From Clostridiales bacterium (GTDB lineage Bacteria > Bacillota > Sulfobacillia > UBA995 > UBA9673), in contig DPMO01000162.1 of assembly GCA_003541445.1 (NCBI GenBank), positions 1 through 6,456 on the forward strand: DNA of 6,456 bases, in the 5' to 3' direction. The notes beneath the pieces were generated by a model. That model was not told the origin of the DNA, ran no database searches, and saw nothing but the letters and a program-made list of their open reading frames with translations. The translations under genes and the position numbers were made by a program. Every line of letters starts with the position of its first letter. Positions within the stretch are counted from its first letter, which is position 1. This document shows positions 1 through 6,387 of the stretch, piece by piece.

Positions 1-1806
1 GGTGGGCACGCCCCCTTCGTCCCAGCCGGCCATGGCGTAGTAGAGCCGCCTGGCCCTCTCCAGAACCTCACGGTCCACGGCCACGCCCTCCAGGGGGCCT
101 CCCCCGAACGCCTGGAAGAACCTCTCCGGCAGGCGGTCCTGCGAGGCGTCAATCCCCCGCGCAAGGTTGAAGAGGCGCGCCAGGACGGCCGCCCTCTCCC
201 CGACCTTCACGAGCTCCCACAGACTGGCGTTCCAGCCGGTCACCGCCCGGACCATGTCCACCACCTGCAGCATGTCCCAGGGGGTGAAGTAGCACATGAC
301 CGCGCTGTCCAGGAAGTGCTGCCAGCTCACCTTGTAGTGGAAAAGCCTGACCTTGGCCGGGCTGAGGTCGTCGGCCGGGAGCGGCTCCAGGATGCCGAGG
401 GGCATGACGCTCTTCACGCTCTTGGTGTAGATGGTGTCGTGGATGTTGTGGCAGTGGTCGGCCCCGGTCGGAGAGACCTCGTAGCCGAGCCCCAGCCCCG
501 CCTTCAGCCTGGGCTCGTGCATCGGGACCTCCTGGCCCTTGACGTGCATGGCCAGCTCGCGCGCCCGGCCGCCGAGCCTCTCGGCCGCCCGGGCCACCCC
601 GCCCGCCAGGAGCTCACCGAGCCGGCCCTCGCGGCGGGCGATCCTCTCGACGGCAGCCACCATGGCCTCCGCGCTCCCGAACCTGAGCTCCAGCCCGTCC
701 GTGTGCTCCGGGGTGAGGAGCCCCTCCTCGAAGCACTCCATGGCGAAGGCCACCGAGACCCCGGTCGAGATGGTGTCCATCGCGTGGGCCGCGCAGAGCT
801 CGTTGCCCTTGCAGATGGCGTGAAGGTCCGAGACCCCGCACAGCGACCCCAGAGCCCCGATGGTCTCGTACTCCGGACCCCCGTAGGTCGGGTCGACGGG
901 CCAGGGGCTCTCCGCCCTCACCACCCTCTTGCACGCGATGGGACAGGCGTGGCACGTGTCGGTGCCGATGAGAAGGGTGCTGTTCAGGGCCTCGGCCCCT
1001 ATCCTGTCGGCCCCCTCGAAACTGCCCTCGCGGAAGTTCCGCGTCGGCAGGCCCCCCTGGGCGTCGAGAGGCGCCACGACCCCCGGCGTCCCGTTCTCGT
1101 GGAAGGCCCTGTTCTTCTCGAGGCCCGTCGTCGCCATCCACCTCGCCAGCTCCCTGAGCCGCCCGGAGTCGGCCACCTCCGGGGTCCCCGTCCCCCTCAC
1201 GGCCACGGCCCGGAGGTTCTTCGAGGCCATCACGAGACCACACCCGCACCGGCCGGCGAAGTGGGTGAGGTCGAACACCACGTTCGCGTAGACGACCCCG
1301 CGCTCGGCCGCGGGACCGCACTGGGCCACCCGCACGCGCCCGTCGCCCAGCTCGGCCTTTATGGCCGCCTCCACCTCGGCCGTCGTCCTGCTCCTGAAGC
1401 CCGAGGCGTCCTTGAGCTCCACCCTGTCGTCGGAGATGTGAACCCAGGTCGGGCGGTCGGCGCGGCCCGTCACGATGACCGCGTCCCACCCTGCACGCTT
1501 GAGCTCGGCCCCCCAGAACCCGCCGCCCTCGACGCTCCCGAAGCCCCCTGTCAGCGGTGACAGGCAGGCCACCCCGGTGCGGGAACCGCCGGCCACCCGG
1601 GCGCCGGCCAGGACACCCGGAGCAAGGATGAGGAGGTTCCCGGGGTCGAGGGGCCTTGTCCCCGGCCGGACCTCACGCAGGAGGTAGTATGCCGCCAGGG
1701 CCCGGCCTCCGAAATACCGCCTGTAGAACGACTCGGGCGGCCTCTCCGCCGAGACCTCCCCGCGGCTGAGGTCGACGCGCAGTATCTTGCCTGTGAAACC
1801 GGGCAC
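1..1806 (-). CDS. aor: Aldehyde:ferredoxin oxidoreductase (tungsten AOR family), C-terminal end cut by the window edge
   Basis: AOR-family enzymes are oxygen-sensitive cytoplasmic tungsten-bispyranopterin proteins that interconvert aldehydes and carboxylic acids using ferredoxin. The frame is open for 602 codons from a GTG at 1806 to the left edge. The N-terminal GKILRVDLS and the SPLTGGFG...GGGFWGAELKRAGWDAVIVTGRA region (about 83-116) are typical of the AOR first domain, as is ASKNLRAVAVRG (194-205). The 4Fe-4S ligands are visible as CHACPIAC (Cys285, 288, 292), and the distant fourth Cys is Cys505 in DSAVMC, which also matches the pterin-binding DxxxxC motif. DTISTG at 344-349 matches the other DxxxxG pterin motif. 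Known members are about 605-630 residues, and the visible end GWDEGGVPT normally lies near the C-terminus, so only about 10-30 residues are missing. The start has an AGGGGTGG ribosome site and lies 14 bases after the moaD stop, suggesting cotranscription. An oddity is CGCG at 187-190, where relatives usually have GxGA. The substrate cannot be told from sequence; BamB-like or other AOR subfamilies remain possible. Confidence 0.95.
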   Translation of the reverse strand, partial: MPGFTGKILRVDLSRGEVSAERPPESFYRRYFGGRALAAYYLLREVRPGTRPLDPGNLLILAPGVLAGARVAGGSRTGVACLSPLTGGFGSVEGGGFWGAELKRAGWDAVIVTGRADRPTWVHISDDRVELKDASGFRSRTTAEVEAAIKAELGDGRVRVAQCGPAAERGVVYANVVFDLTHFAGRCGCGLVMASKNLRAVAVRGTGTPEVADSGRLRELARWMATTGLEKNRAFHENGTPGVVAPLDAQGGLPTRNFREGSFEGADRIGAEALNSTLLIGTDTCHACPIACKRVVRAESPWPVDPTYGGPEYETIGALGSLCGVSDLHAICKGNELCAAHAMDTISTGVSVAFAMECFEEGLLTPEHTDGLELRFGSAEAMVAAVERIARREGRLGELLAGGVARAAERLGGRARELAMHVKGQEVPMHEPRLKAGLGLGYEVSPTGADHCHNIHDTIYTKSVKSVMPLGILEPLPADDLSPAKVRLFHYKVSWQHFLDSAVMCYFTPWDMLQVVDMVRAVTGWNASLWELVKVGERAAVLARLFNLARGIDASQDRLPERFFQAFGGGPLEGVAVDREVLERARRLYYAMAGWDEGGVPT

Positions 1807-1820
1807 CGTCCCACCCCTTT

Positions 1821-2066
1821 TCAGCCGCCGGCGACCGGCGGGACGAAGGTCACTTCGTCCCCCGGAGCGAGCGGGTGGTCGGCCGTCACCCGCCTGCCGT
1901 TGACGATGACGATGAAGACCTCGTCGTCGGGTATGCCCAGGGTCTTCCTGAGCTCATCGGCCGTGAGACGGCCCTCCTCAGGGCAGTCCACGACCGTGGG
2001 CGAGCCCCCCGGGAGGCGGGCCGCCAGAAGGCCCAGGGCCTTGACTCTGATCACGTCCTTGGCCAC
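1821..2066 (-). CDS. moaD: MoaD/ThiS-type ubiquitin-like sulfur carrier protein
   Basis: This 81-residue protein has the size and pattern of the MoaD/ThiS beta-grasp family: a hydrophobic first strand (IRVKALGLLAARL), a helix (TADELRKTLG, about 35-44), then VFIVIVNGRRV, the PLAPGDEVTFVPPVAGG end and a terminal Gly80-Gly81. In this family the Gly-Gly tail is adenylated and thiocarboxylated and then donates sulfur; MoaD does this with MoaE to form the dithiolene of molybdopterin. Lying 14 bases upstream of aor, it probably serves pyranopterin synthesis for the tungsten cofactor of AOR, as a dedicated or extra carrier; ThiS or another sulfur-carrier role cannot be excluded. The start is GTG at 2066, about 9 bases after GGAGGAG; an overlapping ATG one base upstream meets a stop within six codons. 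The gap to the amidohydrolase stop is 36 bases. No adenylyltransferase or MoaE partner is in the window. Confidence 0.88.
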   Translation of the reverse strand: MAKDVIRVKALGLLAARLPGGSPTVVDCPEEGRLTADELRKTLGIPDDEVFIVIVNGRRVTADHPLAPGDEVTFVPPVAGG

Positions 2067-2102
2067 ATCCAGCTCTCCTCCACCGGGCGGTCCTGCCGCT
2101 GG

Positions 2103-3347
2103 TCAGGCCTGGCAGCCCCTGCGGCCGGGCTCGGGCATGTCGGCCTTCCGGGCGTCGAAGACCTCCTCACCGTTTATGAAGACCTTTTCGCAGCGGGTGA
2201 ACGTGCAGAAGGGGTGGCCGTCGAAGATGGCGATGTCGGCGTCCTTCCCGGGCTCCAGGCTCCCCATGCGGTCGGCGACCCCGATGATCTCGGCCGCGTT
2301 GATGGTGACGGCCTTCAGGGCCTCCTCCTCCGGCAGACCGAAGCGGACCAAGACTCCGGCGTGCACCGGGAGCCAGCGGGTGTTGGAGACCCCGTCGACC
2401 TGGATGGCTATCTTCACCCCGGCCTTGGCCAGGATACCGGCGTTGGCCAGGGTGAAGTCCTCGAGCTCGAGCTTGGCCCGGTAGAGGTCGTTGGGCCCGA
2501 CGGTGCAGGGTATCTTCTTCTCCGCCAGGATGTCGGCGATCTTCCACCCCTCGGTCGCATGCTCGATGGCGATATCGAGGTCGAACTCCTCGGCGATGCG
2601 CAGGGCCGTCAGGATGTCGTCGGCCCGGTGGGCGTGGATGCGGCACCGGAGCTCGCGTCGGAGGCACTTGGCCAGCATCTCCATCTTGAGGTCGCGGTCC
2701 GGGTACTTCGGCTCGACCTTGGTGCCCTTGTCCTTGGACTCCCTCTCGGCTTCCTCCTCGGCCCGGCGGAACTTCTCCATGTAGGTCCGGGCCTTGACGA
2801 GGGCGTCGCGGAGCGCCGCCGCGTTGCCCATGCGGGTCATGGGGAACTTCTTCTGCGACCCGTAGACCCTCTTGGGGTTCTCGCCGAGGGCCATCTTCAT
2901 CGACTCCGACCCCGGTACGACCATGTCCTCGACGGCCCTGCCCGGGAGGAGCTTGACGACGACGCCCGTCCCGCCCACGACGTTGCCGCTGCCGGGGCCG
3001 GTCCAGGCCGCCGTCACTCCGGCCGATAGGGTGTCCTTGAAGGCCGGGTCGGCCGGGTTTATGGCGTCGACGGCCCTGAGGTGCGGGGTGACGGGGTCGG
3101 TCATCTCGTTCCCGTCGATGGTCATCTCGGTCGCCGGCTCACCGAAGACGCCCATGTGGCTGTGGGCGTCGATGAGGCCGGGCATGACCCACTTGCCGGC
3201 CGCATCGATGACCTCGGCCTCCGCGGGAACCTCGATGTCCTTCCCCACAGCCTTGATCCTGCCGTCCTCGATGAGGACCGTGCCGCCTTCGATGGTGCCC
3301 TGGGTGATGGTGAGGACCTTGCCGCCCTTGATGGCTATGGTCGCCAC
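2103..3347 (-). CDS. Metal-dependent amidohydrolase, imidazolonepropionase-like
   Basis: The 414-residue protein belongs to the amidohydrolase superfamily (TIM-barrel metal hydrolases of cyclic amides and similar bonds). It starts with the small beta-sandwich part (IKGGKVLTI...VLIEDGRIKAVG), then PGLIDAHSH with metal ligands His62 and His64. NEMTDPVTPHLRAVDAINP (80-98) and GENPKRVYG (155-163) are characteristic of a clostridial-type subgroup as I remember it. Further ligands are His238/His240 in HAHRADD, His263 in IEHATEG and Asp318 in IQVDG; the closing sandwich strand is GSLEPGKDADIAIFDGHP (362-379). No carboxylated-Lys signature is obvious. A charged linker at about 192-218 (EEEAERESKDKG) looks like a surface insertion. 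The longest start is GTG at 3356, but it lies inside the AAAGGAG ribosome site; GTG at 3347, 8 bases after that site, is preferred. It is the first gene of the putative amidohydrolase-moaD-aor operon. The substrate is unknown. Confidence 0.9.
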   Translation of the reverse strand: MATIAIKGGKVLTITQGTIEGGTVLIEDGRIKAVGKDIEVPAEAEVIDAAGKWVMPGLIDAHSHMGVFGEPATEMTIDGNEMTDPVTPHLRAVDAINPADPAFKDTLSAGVTAAWTGPGSGNVVGGTGVVVKLLPGRAVEDMVVPGSESMKMALGENPKRVYGSQKKFPMTRMGNAAALRDALVKARTYMEKFRRAEEEAERESKDKGTKVEPKYPDRDLKMEMLAKCLRRELRCRIHAHRADDILTALRIAEEFDLDIAIEHATEGWKIADILAEKKIPCTVGPNDLYRAKLELEDFTLANAGILAKAGVKIAIQVDGVSNTRWLPVHAGVLVRFGLPEEEALKAVTINAAEIIGVADRMGSLEPGKDADIAIFDGHPFCTFTRCEKVFINGEEVFDARKADMPEPGRRGCQA

Positions 3348-3370
3348 GCAGCGCACTCCTTTCGACTCAC
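3335..3370 (-). CDS. Possible 11-codon leader minigene overlapping the amidohydrolase start
   Basis: A GTG at 3370 is preceded by a consensus AAGGAG (3378-3383) at 7 bases. It opens an 11-codon frame, MSRKECAAWRP, that ends at TAG (3335-3337), 13 bases inside the amidohydrolase gene in another frame. Its codons 4-5 (AAG GAG) are the ribosome site of the amidohydrolase itself. A ribosome translating this frame would cover, then release at, the amidohydrolase start, so it could couple or limit its translation. The peptide resembles nothing I know, and the only evidence is the ribosome site, spacing and overlap. The alternative is that one of the two tandem ribosome sites is a decoy. Confidence 0.35.
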   Translation of the reverse strand: MSRKECAAWRP

Positions 3371-3398
3371 AAAATATCTCCTTAGAGTTTTGACAGAA

Positions 3399-3413
3399 CA
3401 GGACATCGTCCTG
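3399..3413. repeat. 15-base palindrome (6-bp arms, 3-base centre) upstream of the amidohydrolase operon
   Basis: CAGGAC-ATC-GTCCTG is a perfect inverted repeat 52 bases upstream of the preferred amidohydrolase start, next to a short A/T-rich island (about 3371-3398) in otherwise GC-rich DNA. This position suits an operator or a small leader hairpin for the amidohydrolase-moaD-aor operon. No regulator is encoded nearby and no clear -35/-10 pair could be found beside it, so its role is open. Confidence 0.35.
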
Positions 3414-3492
3414 CCTCGGGCCGACCGGGTAGCGGAGAAAGGAGGCGCGGTCAAGCGGCGAGGCGGCCGGCAGCGAGGCCGTCCTCCCGGTG

Positions 3493-3516
3493 CCGCCGCC
3501 GGGAGCGGTGCGGCGG
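3493..3516 (-). terminator. GC-rich hairpin after the antiporter gene, weak terminator candidate
   Basis: Just after the antiporter stop, CCGCCGC (3493-3499) and GCGGCGG (3510-3516) form a 7-bp all-GC stem around a 10-base loop. There is no run of T after it on the minus strand, so it is not a canonical intrinsic terminator. It might cause pausing, protect the 3' end, or be chance in GC-rich DNA. Confidence 0.25.
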
Positions 3517-3524
3517 GGGACCCG

Positions 3525-4862
3525 TCAGTCCGAACCGTCTCCCTCCGGGCGCTCTTCCGGGCGGCCGGTCGACACCCGCCCGCCGTCCAGGTCCTCGGCT
3601 GACGCCTCCAGGACGGCAATCTCCGGGCGCACCCTCTCCCGCTCCTCCGCGTCGGCGTCCTCCGCCCTGGCCGCACCGCGGAAGACATAGCGGAGCATGA
3701 CCGGCGTGGCGATGGTCGTCACAAGGGTCATGATGATCATGACCGCCAGGACGTCCTCCTCGATGATTCCCGCCCCGAAGCCGATGGAGGCGACGATGAG
3801 CGCCACCTCGCCCCGGGAGACCATCCCTGTGCCGACCCTTATCGACTCCCGCCAGCTGAACCTCGCCGCGAGGGTTCCCAGGGCCGAGCCGAACTGCTTG
3901 GTGAGGATGGCGGCCGCGGTGATGACAACGGCGAAGAGGACGTCCGAGGGGCTCAGAAGGTGGACGTCGGCCTCGAGCCCGATGCTGACGAAGAAGATCG
4001 GCGCCAGGAACCCGTAGGTCAAGGCTCCGACCTGCCGCTCTATCGACCTGTGGACGCTCGTCCGGCTGAAGAGGACGCCGGCGATGTAGGCCCCGGTGAT
4101 GGTGGCGACCCGCCCGAGGGCCTGGGCGGCGTAGGAGTAGACGAAGATGATCACGAGCGCGGCGGCGAAGAGGGCCTCGCTGGCCCGCACCCGCTTCTCG
4201 ACGAACGAGACGATGCCCTCGAGCAGGAGCGACCCCAAAGTGATGGAGAGAACGAAGAACAGGAACATGTTGGCGATGATGACCGGGATGCTCCGCGGGG
4301 CGCCCGGCGTACCGGAGGCAGTGATGGCGACCATGACGGAGAGGGCGATGATGCCCAGGACGTCGTCGATGATGGCCGCGCCGAGGATGGTCGTCCCTTC
4401 CTTGGAACGCAGGTGCCCGAGTTCCATGAGGGTCTGGGCCGAGATGCTTACACTGGTGGCCGTGAGGACCGTCCCCATGAACAGGCTCTCGAAGAGGCCG
4501 TAGCCGAAGGCGAGACCCAGCCCGGCACCGGCGGCGAACGGGAAGATGACCCCGCCCACGGCGCCACCCGCCGCGGCCAGCCCCACCTTGCGCATCTTGG
4601 CGAGGTCCGTCTCCAGGCCGGCGATGAACATGAGCATGATGACGCCGATCTCGGCCAGGTCGCGGATGATGACCTCGAGGGTCGGGTCGTGGAAGACCTC
4701 CCACCCGAAGATGTCGAGCAGCGACGGGCCGAGGATGAGCCCGACCATCAGTTCCCCGAAGACGGCCGGCTGCCTTATCCTCGAGGCGAGGGAAGCCCCG
4801 ACCTTCGATGAGGCGACGATGAGGGACAGGAGCAGGAGCAGTTGCACAAGGTGACCGGACAC
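3525..4862 (-). CDS. CPA2-family cation/proton (probably Na+/H+) antiporter, KefB/NapA-like, without RCK domain
   Basis: This 445-residue integral membrane protein is almost wholly hydrophobic up to about residue 395, enough for 12-13 transmembrane helices, with the NhaA/NapA-type inverted-repeat fold expected for the family. Family hallmarks include QPAVFGELMVGLILGPSLL (31-49), EIGVIMLMFIAGLETD (71-86), the unwound-helix segment TATSVSISAQTL (134-145) and the ion-binding pair Asp166-Asp167 in AAIIDDVLGI. Lys322 (LTKQFG) and VSRGEVALI (348-356) are also in place. In characterised relatives, Asp-Asp plus this Lys marks electrogenic Na+/H+ exchange, while glutathione-gated K+ systems usually carry Gln-Asp; Na+/H+ antiport is therefore inferred. 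After the last helix comes a hydrophilic, acidic tail of about 50 residues rich in Glu, Asp and Arg, in place of the TrkA-N/RCK domain of longer relatives. The GTG start at 4862 follows AAGGAG by 8 bases. It has its own promoter candidate upstream and lies 152 bases after nuoN. Confidence 0.93.
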   Translation of the reverse strand: MSGHLVQLLLLLSLIVASSKVGASLASRIRQPAVFGELMVGLILGPSLLDIFGWEVFHDPTLEVIIRDLAEIGVIMLMFIAGLETDLAKMRKVGLAAAGGAVGGVIFPFAAGAGLGLAFGYGLFESLFMGTVLTATSVSISAQTLMELGHLRSKEGTTILGAAIIDDVLGIIALSVMVAITASGTPGAPRSIPVIIANMFLFFVLSITLGSLLLEGIVSFVEKRVRASEALFAAALVIIFVYSYAAQALGRVATITGAYIAGVLFSRTSVHRSIERQVGALTYGFLAPIFFVSIGLEADVHLLSPSDVLFAVVITAAAILTKQFGSALGTLAARFSWRESIRVGTGMVSRGEVALIVASIGFGAGIIEEDVLAVMIIMTLVTTIATPVMLRYVFRGAARAEDADAEERERVRPEIAVLEASAEDLDGGRVSTGRPEERPEGDGSD

Positions 4863-4910
4863 GCTAGAGACTCCTTGTCTTACCCGGGGACCCCGAACCC
4901 CGAAAGTCTA

Positions 4911-4932
4911 CGGCGCGGACAGGACCGCGCCG
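4911..4932. repeat. 8-bp perfect hairpin at the predicted 5' end of the antiporter transcript
   Basis: CGGCGCGG (4911-4918) and CCGCGCCG (4925-4932) form a perfect all-GC stem with a 6-base loop, ACAGGA. On the minus strand it begins about 7 bases after the -10 hexamer at 4939-4944, that is, at about the expected transcript start, and it ends about 35 bases before the ribosome site. A hairpin there could stabilise the mRNA 5' end, or the inverted repeat could be a repressor site overlapping the start. It lacks a following T-run, so a terminator role is unlikely. Confidence 0.5.
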
Positions 4933-4938
4933 CACCAG

Positions 4939-4960
4939 AGTATACCACGCCAGGTGTCAA
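4939..4960 (-). promoter_or_regulatory. Extended -10 promoter for the antiporter gene
   Basis: On the minus strand, TATACT (4939-4944) is preceded by TGG (4945-4947), giving the TGnTATACT form of an extended -10 sigma-70-type promoter. It is one base off the TATAAT consensus and stands out in this GC-rich region. A perfect TTGACA lies at 4955-4960, but only 10 bases from the -10 hexamer, too close to act as its normal -35 box. Transcription would start near 4932, about 70 bases before the antiporter GTG. Confidence 0.5.
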
Positions 4961-5014
4961 TCTGCCGGGGTCAGCGCCCCGAAAGACCCGCCCGGGCGCC
5001 TGGGCTCGGCCCGG

Positions 5015-6387
5015 CTACAGCCCCCCGCACGCCAGACCGGCCAGCCGCGCCAGAGGCTCGAACAGTAGACCCAACGCCAGCACGGCGACAACGGTCGCGC
5101 CGAGGGCCGTCCCGACCAGAGGCGTGGCCGGCAGCTGCCCCGCCGCCCGGGCCCCGCGCTCGGCCTCCGGCTGAAGATACATGTTTCTCACGACGGCGTA
5201 GTAGTAGCCGACAGATATCGCCGTGTTGACGACCATCAGAACGGCCAGCCAGGCCATGTTCGCCTCGACGGCGGCCATGAAGAGGTAGAACTTGCCGAAG
5301 AAGCCCGCCGTCGGGGGGATGCCGATGAGGGAGACGAAGGCCGCCAGGAGCGCGGCGGCCGCCAGCGGGGCCCGCTGTGAGAGGCCGACGTAGTCATCCA
5401 CCTCGTCCCCGGTGCCGCGGTTGTTGAGCCAGATGACCACGGCGAAGGCCCCGAGGTTCATGGCCGCGTAGGCCAGGAGATAGTAGACCACCGCCGCGAG
5501 CCCGCGCGGCGTCGCCACGGCCAGGCCGACGAGGATGTAGCCGGCGTGGGCGACGGACGAGTAGGCCAGCATCCTCTTGATGTTCCTCTGGACCAGGGCC
5601 ACGAGGTTGCCGACGGTCATGGTCAGAACGGCCAGGACGGCGAAGAGAGACGGCAGGAGCGCGAAGGCCTTGCCCTCGACCCCGGTCACCGGGACCATGG
5701 TGAGGAAGGGACCGAAGACGCGGAGCATGACCGCGAAGGCCGCCGCCTTGGGACCGACGGAGAAGAAGGCCGTCACCGGTGTCGGCGCGCCCTCGTAGGC
5801 GTCCGGGGCCCAGAAGTGGAAGGGCACCACGGCCACCTTGAAGCCGAACCCGGCCACCAGGAGCACCAGCCCCACGGCAAGGAGGAGCGGACTCGCCACC
5901 GCCGTCGCAGCCGACGGGCCGGCCCCGGCAAAGCCCTCGGCCAGGGCCGACGCGTTCGGGAGGCTCGTGCTCCCGAGGCCGCCGAACACCAACGACATCC
6001 CGAAGAGGATGACGGCCGAGGCGAGGGCCCCGGTGAGGAAGTACTTGATGGCCGCCTCCCCCGACCTGACGTCGTCGCGCAGGAGGCCGGCCAGGACGTA
6101 AGAGGCCACCGCCGTTGTCTCCAGGCCGAGGTAGATGACGATGAGGTCGCGTGAGCCGCCCATGAGCATCATGCCGAGGACCGCGAAAAGGACGAGGGCC
6201 GTGAACTCCCCGGCCGGAATCCTCCGCCGCTCGACGAAGTCGACGGCCAGCATCAGCACGACCAGGCCCACGGCGAGGAACAGGACCTTGAACAAGACCG
6301 CGAACTGGTCGCCGACGACCATGCCCTGCCAGAACGGACCGGCCAGCTCACCCCGCCCCGCCGCCGGCATCAGACGCAGGGCGGCCG
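5015..6387 (-). CDS. nuoN: NADH-quinone oxidoreductase subunit N, N-terminal end missing
   Basis: NuoN is one of three antiporter-like membrane subunits of Complex I that move protons during NADH (or ferredoxin/F420 in variants) oxidation. The reading frame holds the Proton_antipo_M domain with key charged residues. Numbering from the internal Met at 6370, they are Glu84 in IYLGLETTAVASYVLAG, Lys109 in EAAIKYFLTGA, Lys178 in GFKVAVVPFHFWAPDAYEGA, Lys208 in SVGPKAAAFA and Lys360 in IPPTAGFFGKFYLF. QRNIKRMLAYSSVAHAGY (261-278) is also typical. The chain ends naturally at a TAG (5015-5017) after about 451 residues, whereas whole NuoN proteins are about 480-500. The Met at 6370 is not the start, because GMVVGDQFAVLFKVLFL aligns with the third helix of the family, so about the first two helices are missing. 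Just upstream, the minus-strand frame turns into Gly/Pro-rich hydrophilic sequence because of the fold-back at the window edge; the natural continuation is on the other strand. nuoN is usually the last nuo gene, so the rest of the operon probably lies off the right edge. Confidence 0.95.

Noticed and set aside
316..1560. 414-codon plus-strand frame, with other long frames over the aor gene on both strands
   Set aside because: It is antisense to the AOR gene. The translation is Arg/Pro/Gly/His-rich with no domain pattern, as produced by GC-rich third positions of the true minus-strand gene.
1875..3029. 384-codon plus-strand frame over moaD and the amidohydrolase
   Set aside because: It crosses two well-supported minus-strand genes and their gap, and its composition is that of an antisense shadow; no ribosome site or domain supports it.
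3390..3395. TTGACA -35-like hexamer on the plus strand
   Set aside because: There is no -10 element at a usable distance and no plus-strand gene downstream.
3451..4704. 417-codon minus-strand frame overlapping the antiporter
   Set aside because: It is a shifted frame of the antiporter gene, giving Arg/His/Gly-rich sequence, while the other frame gives a full CPA2 protein.
3960..4811. 283-codon plus-strand frame over the antiporter
   Set aside because: It is Asp/Glu/Gly/Arg-rich low-complexity translation, the usual antisense image of a hydrophobic membrane protein in GC-rich DNA.
4980..5005. GCCCAGGCGCCCGGGC followed by GGGTCTTT on the minus strand just after the nuoN stop, as a terminator
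   Set aside because: The stem is only 4 bp before a mismatch, and the T-run is three bases. It could be a weak terminator, but it is not distinguishable from ordinary GC-rich sequence.
5546..6154. 202-codon plus-strand frame over nuoN
   Set aside because: It is antisense to nuoN and very rich in Glu, Gly, His and Arg, with no recognisable features.
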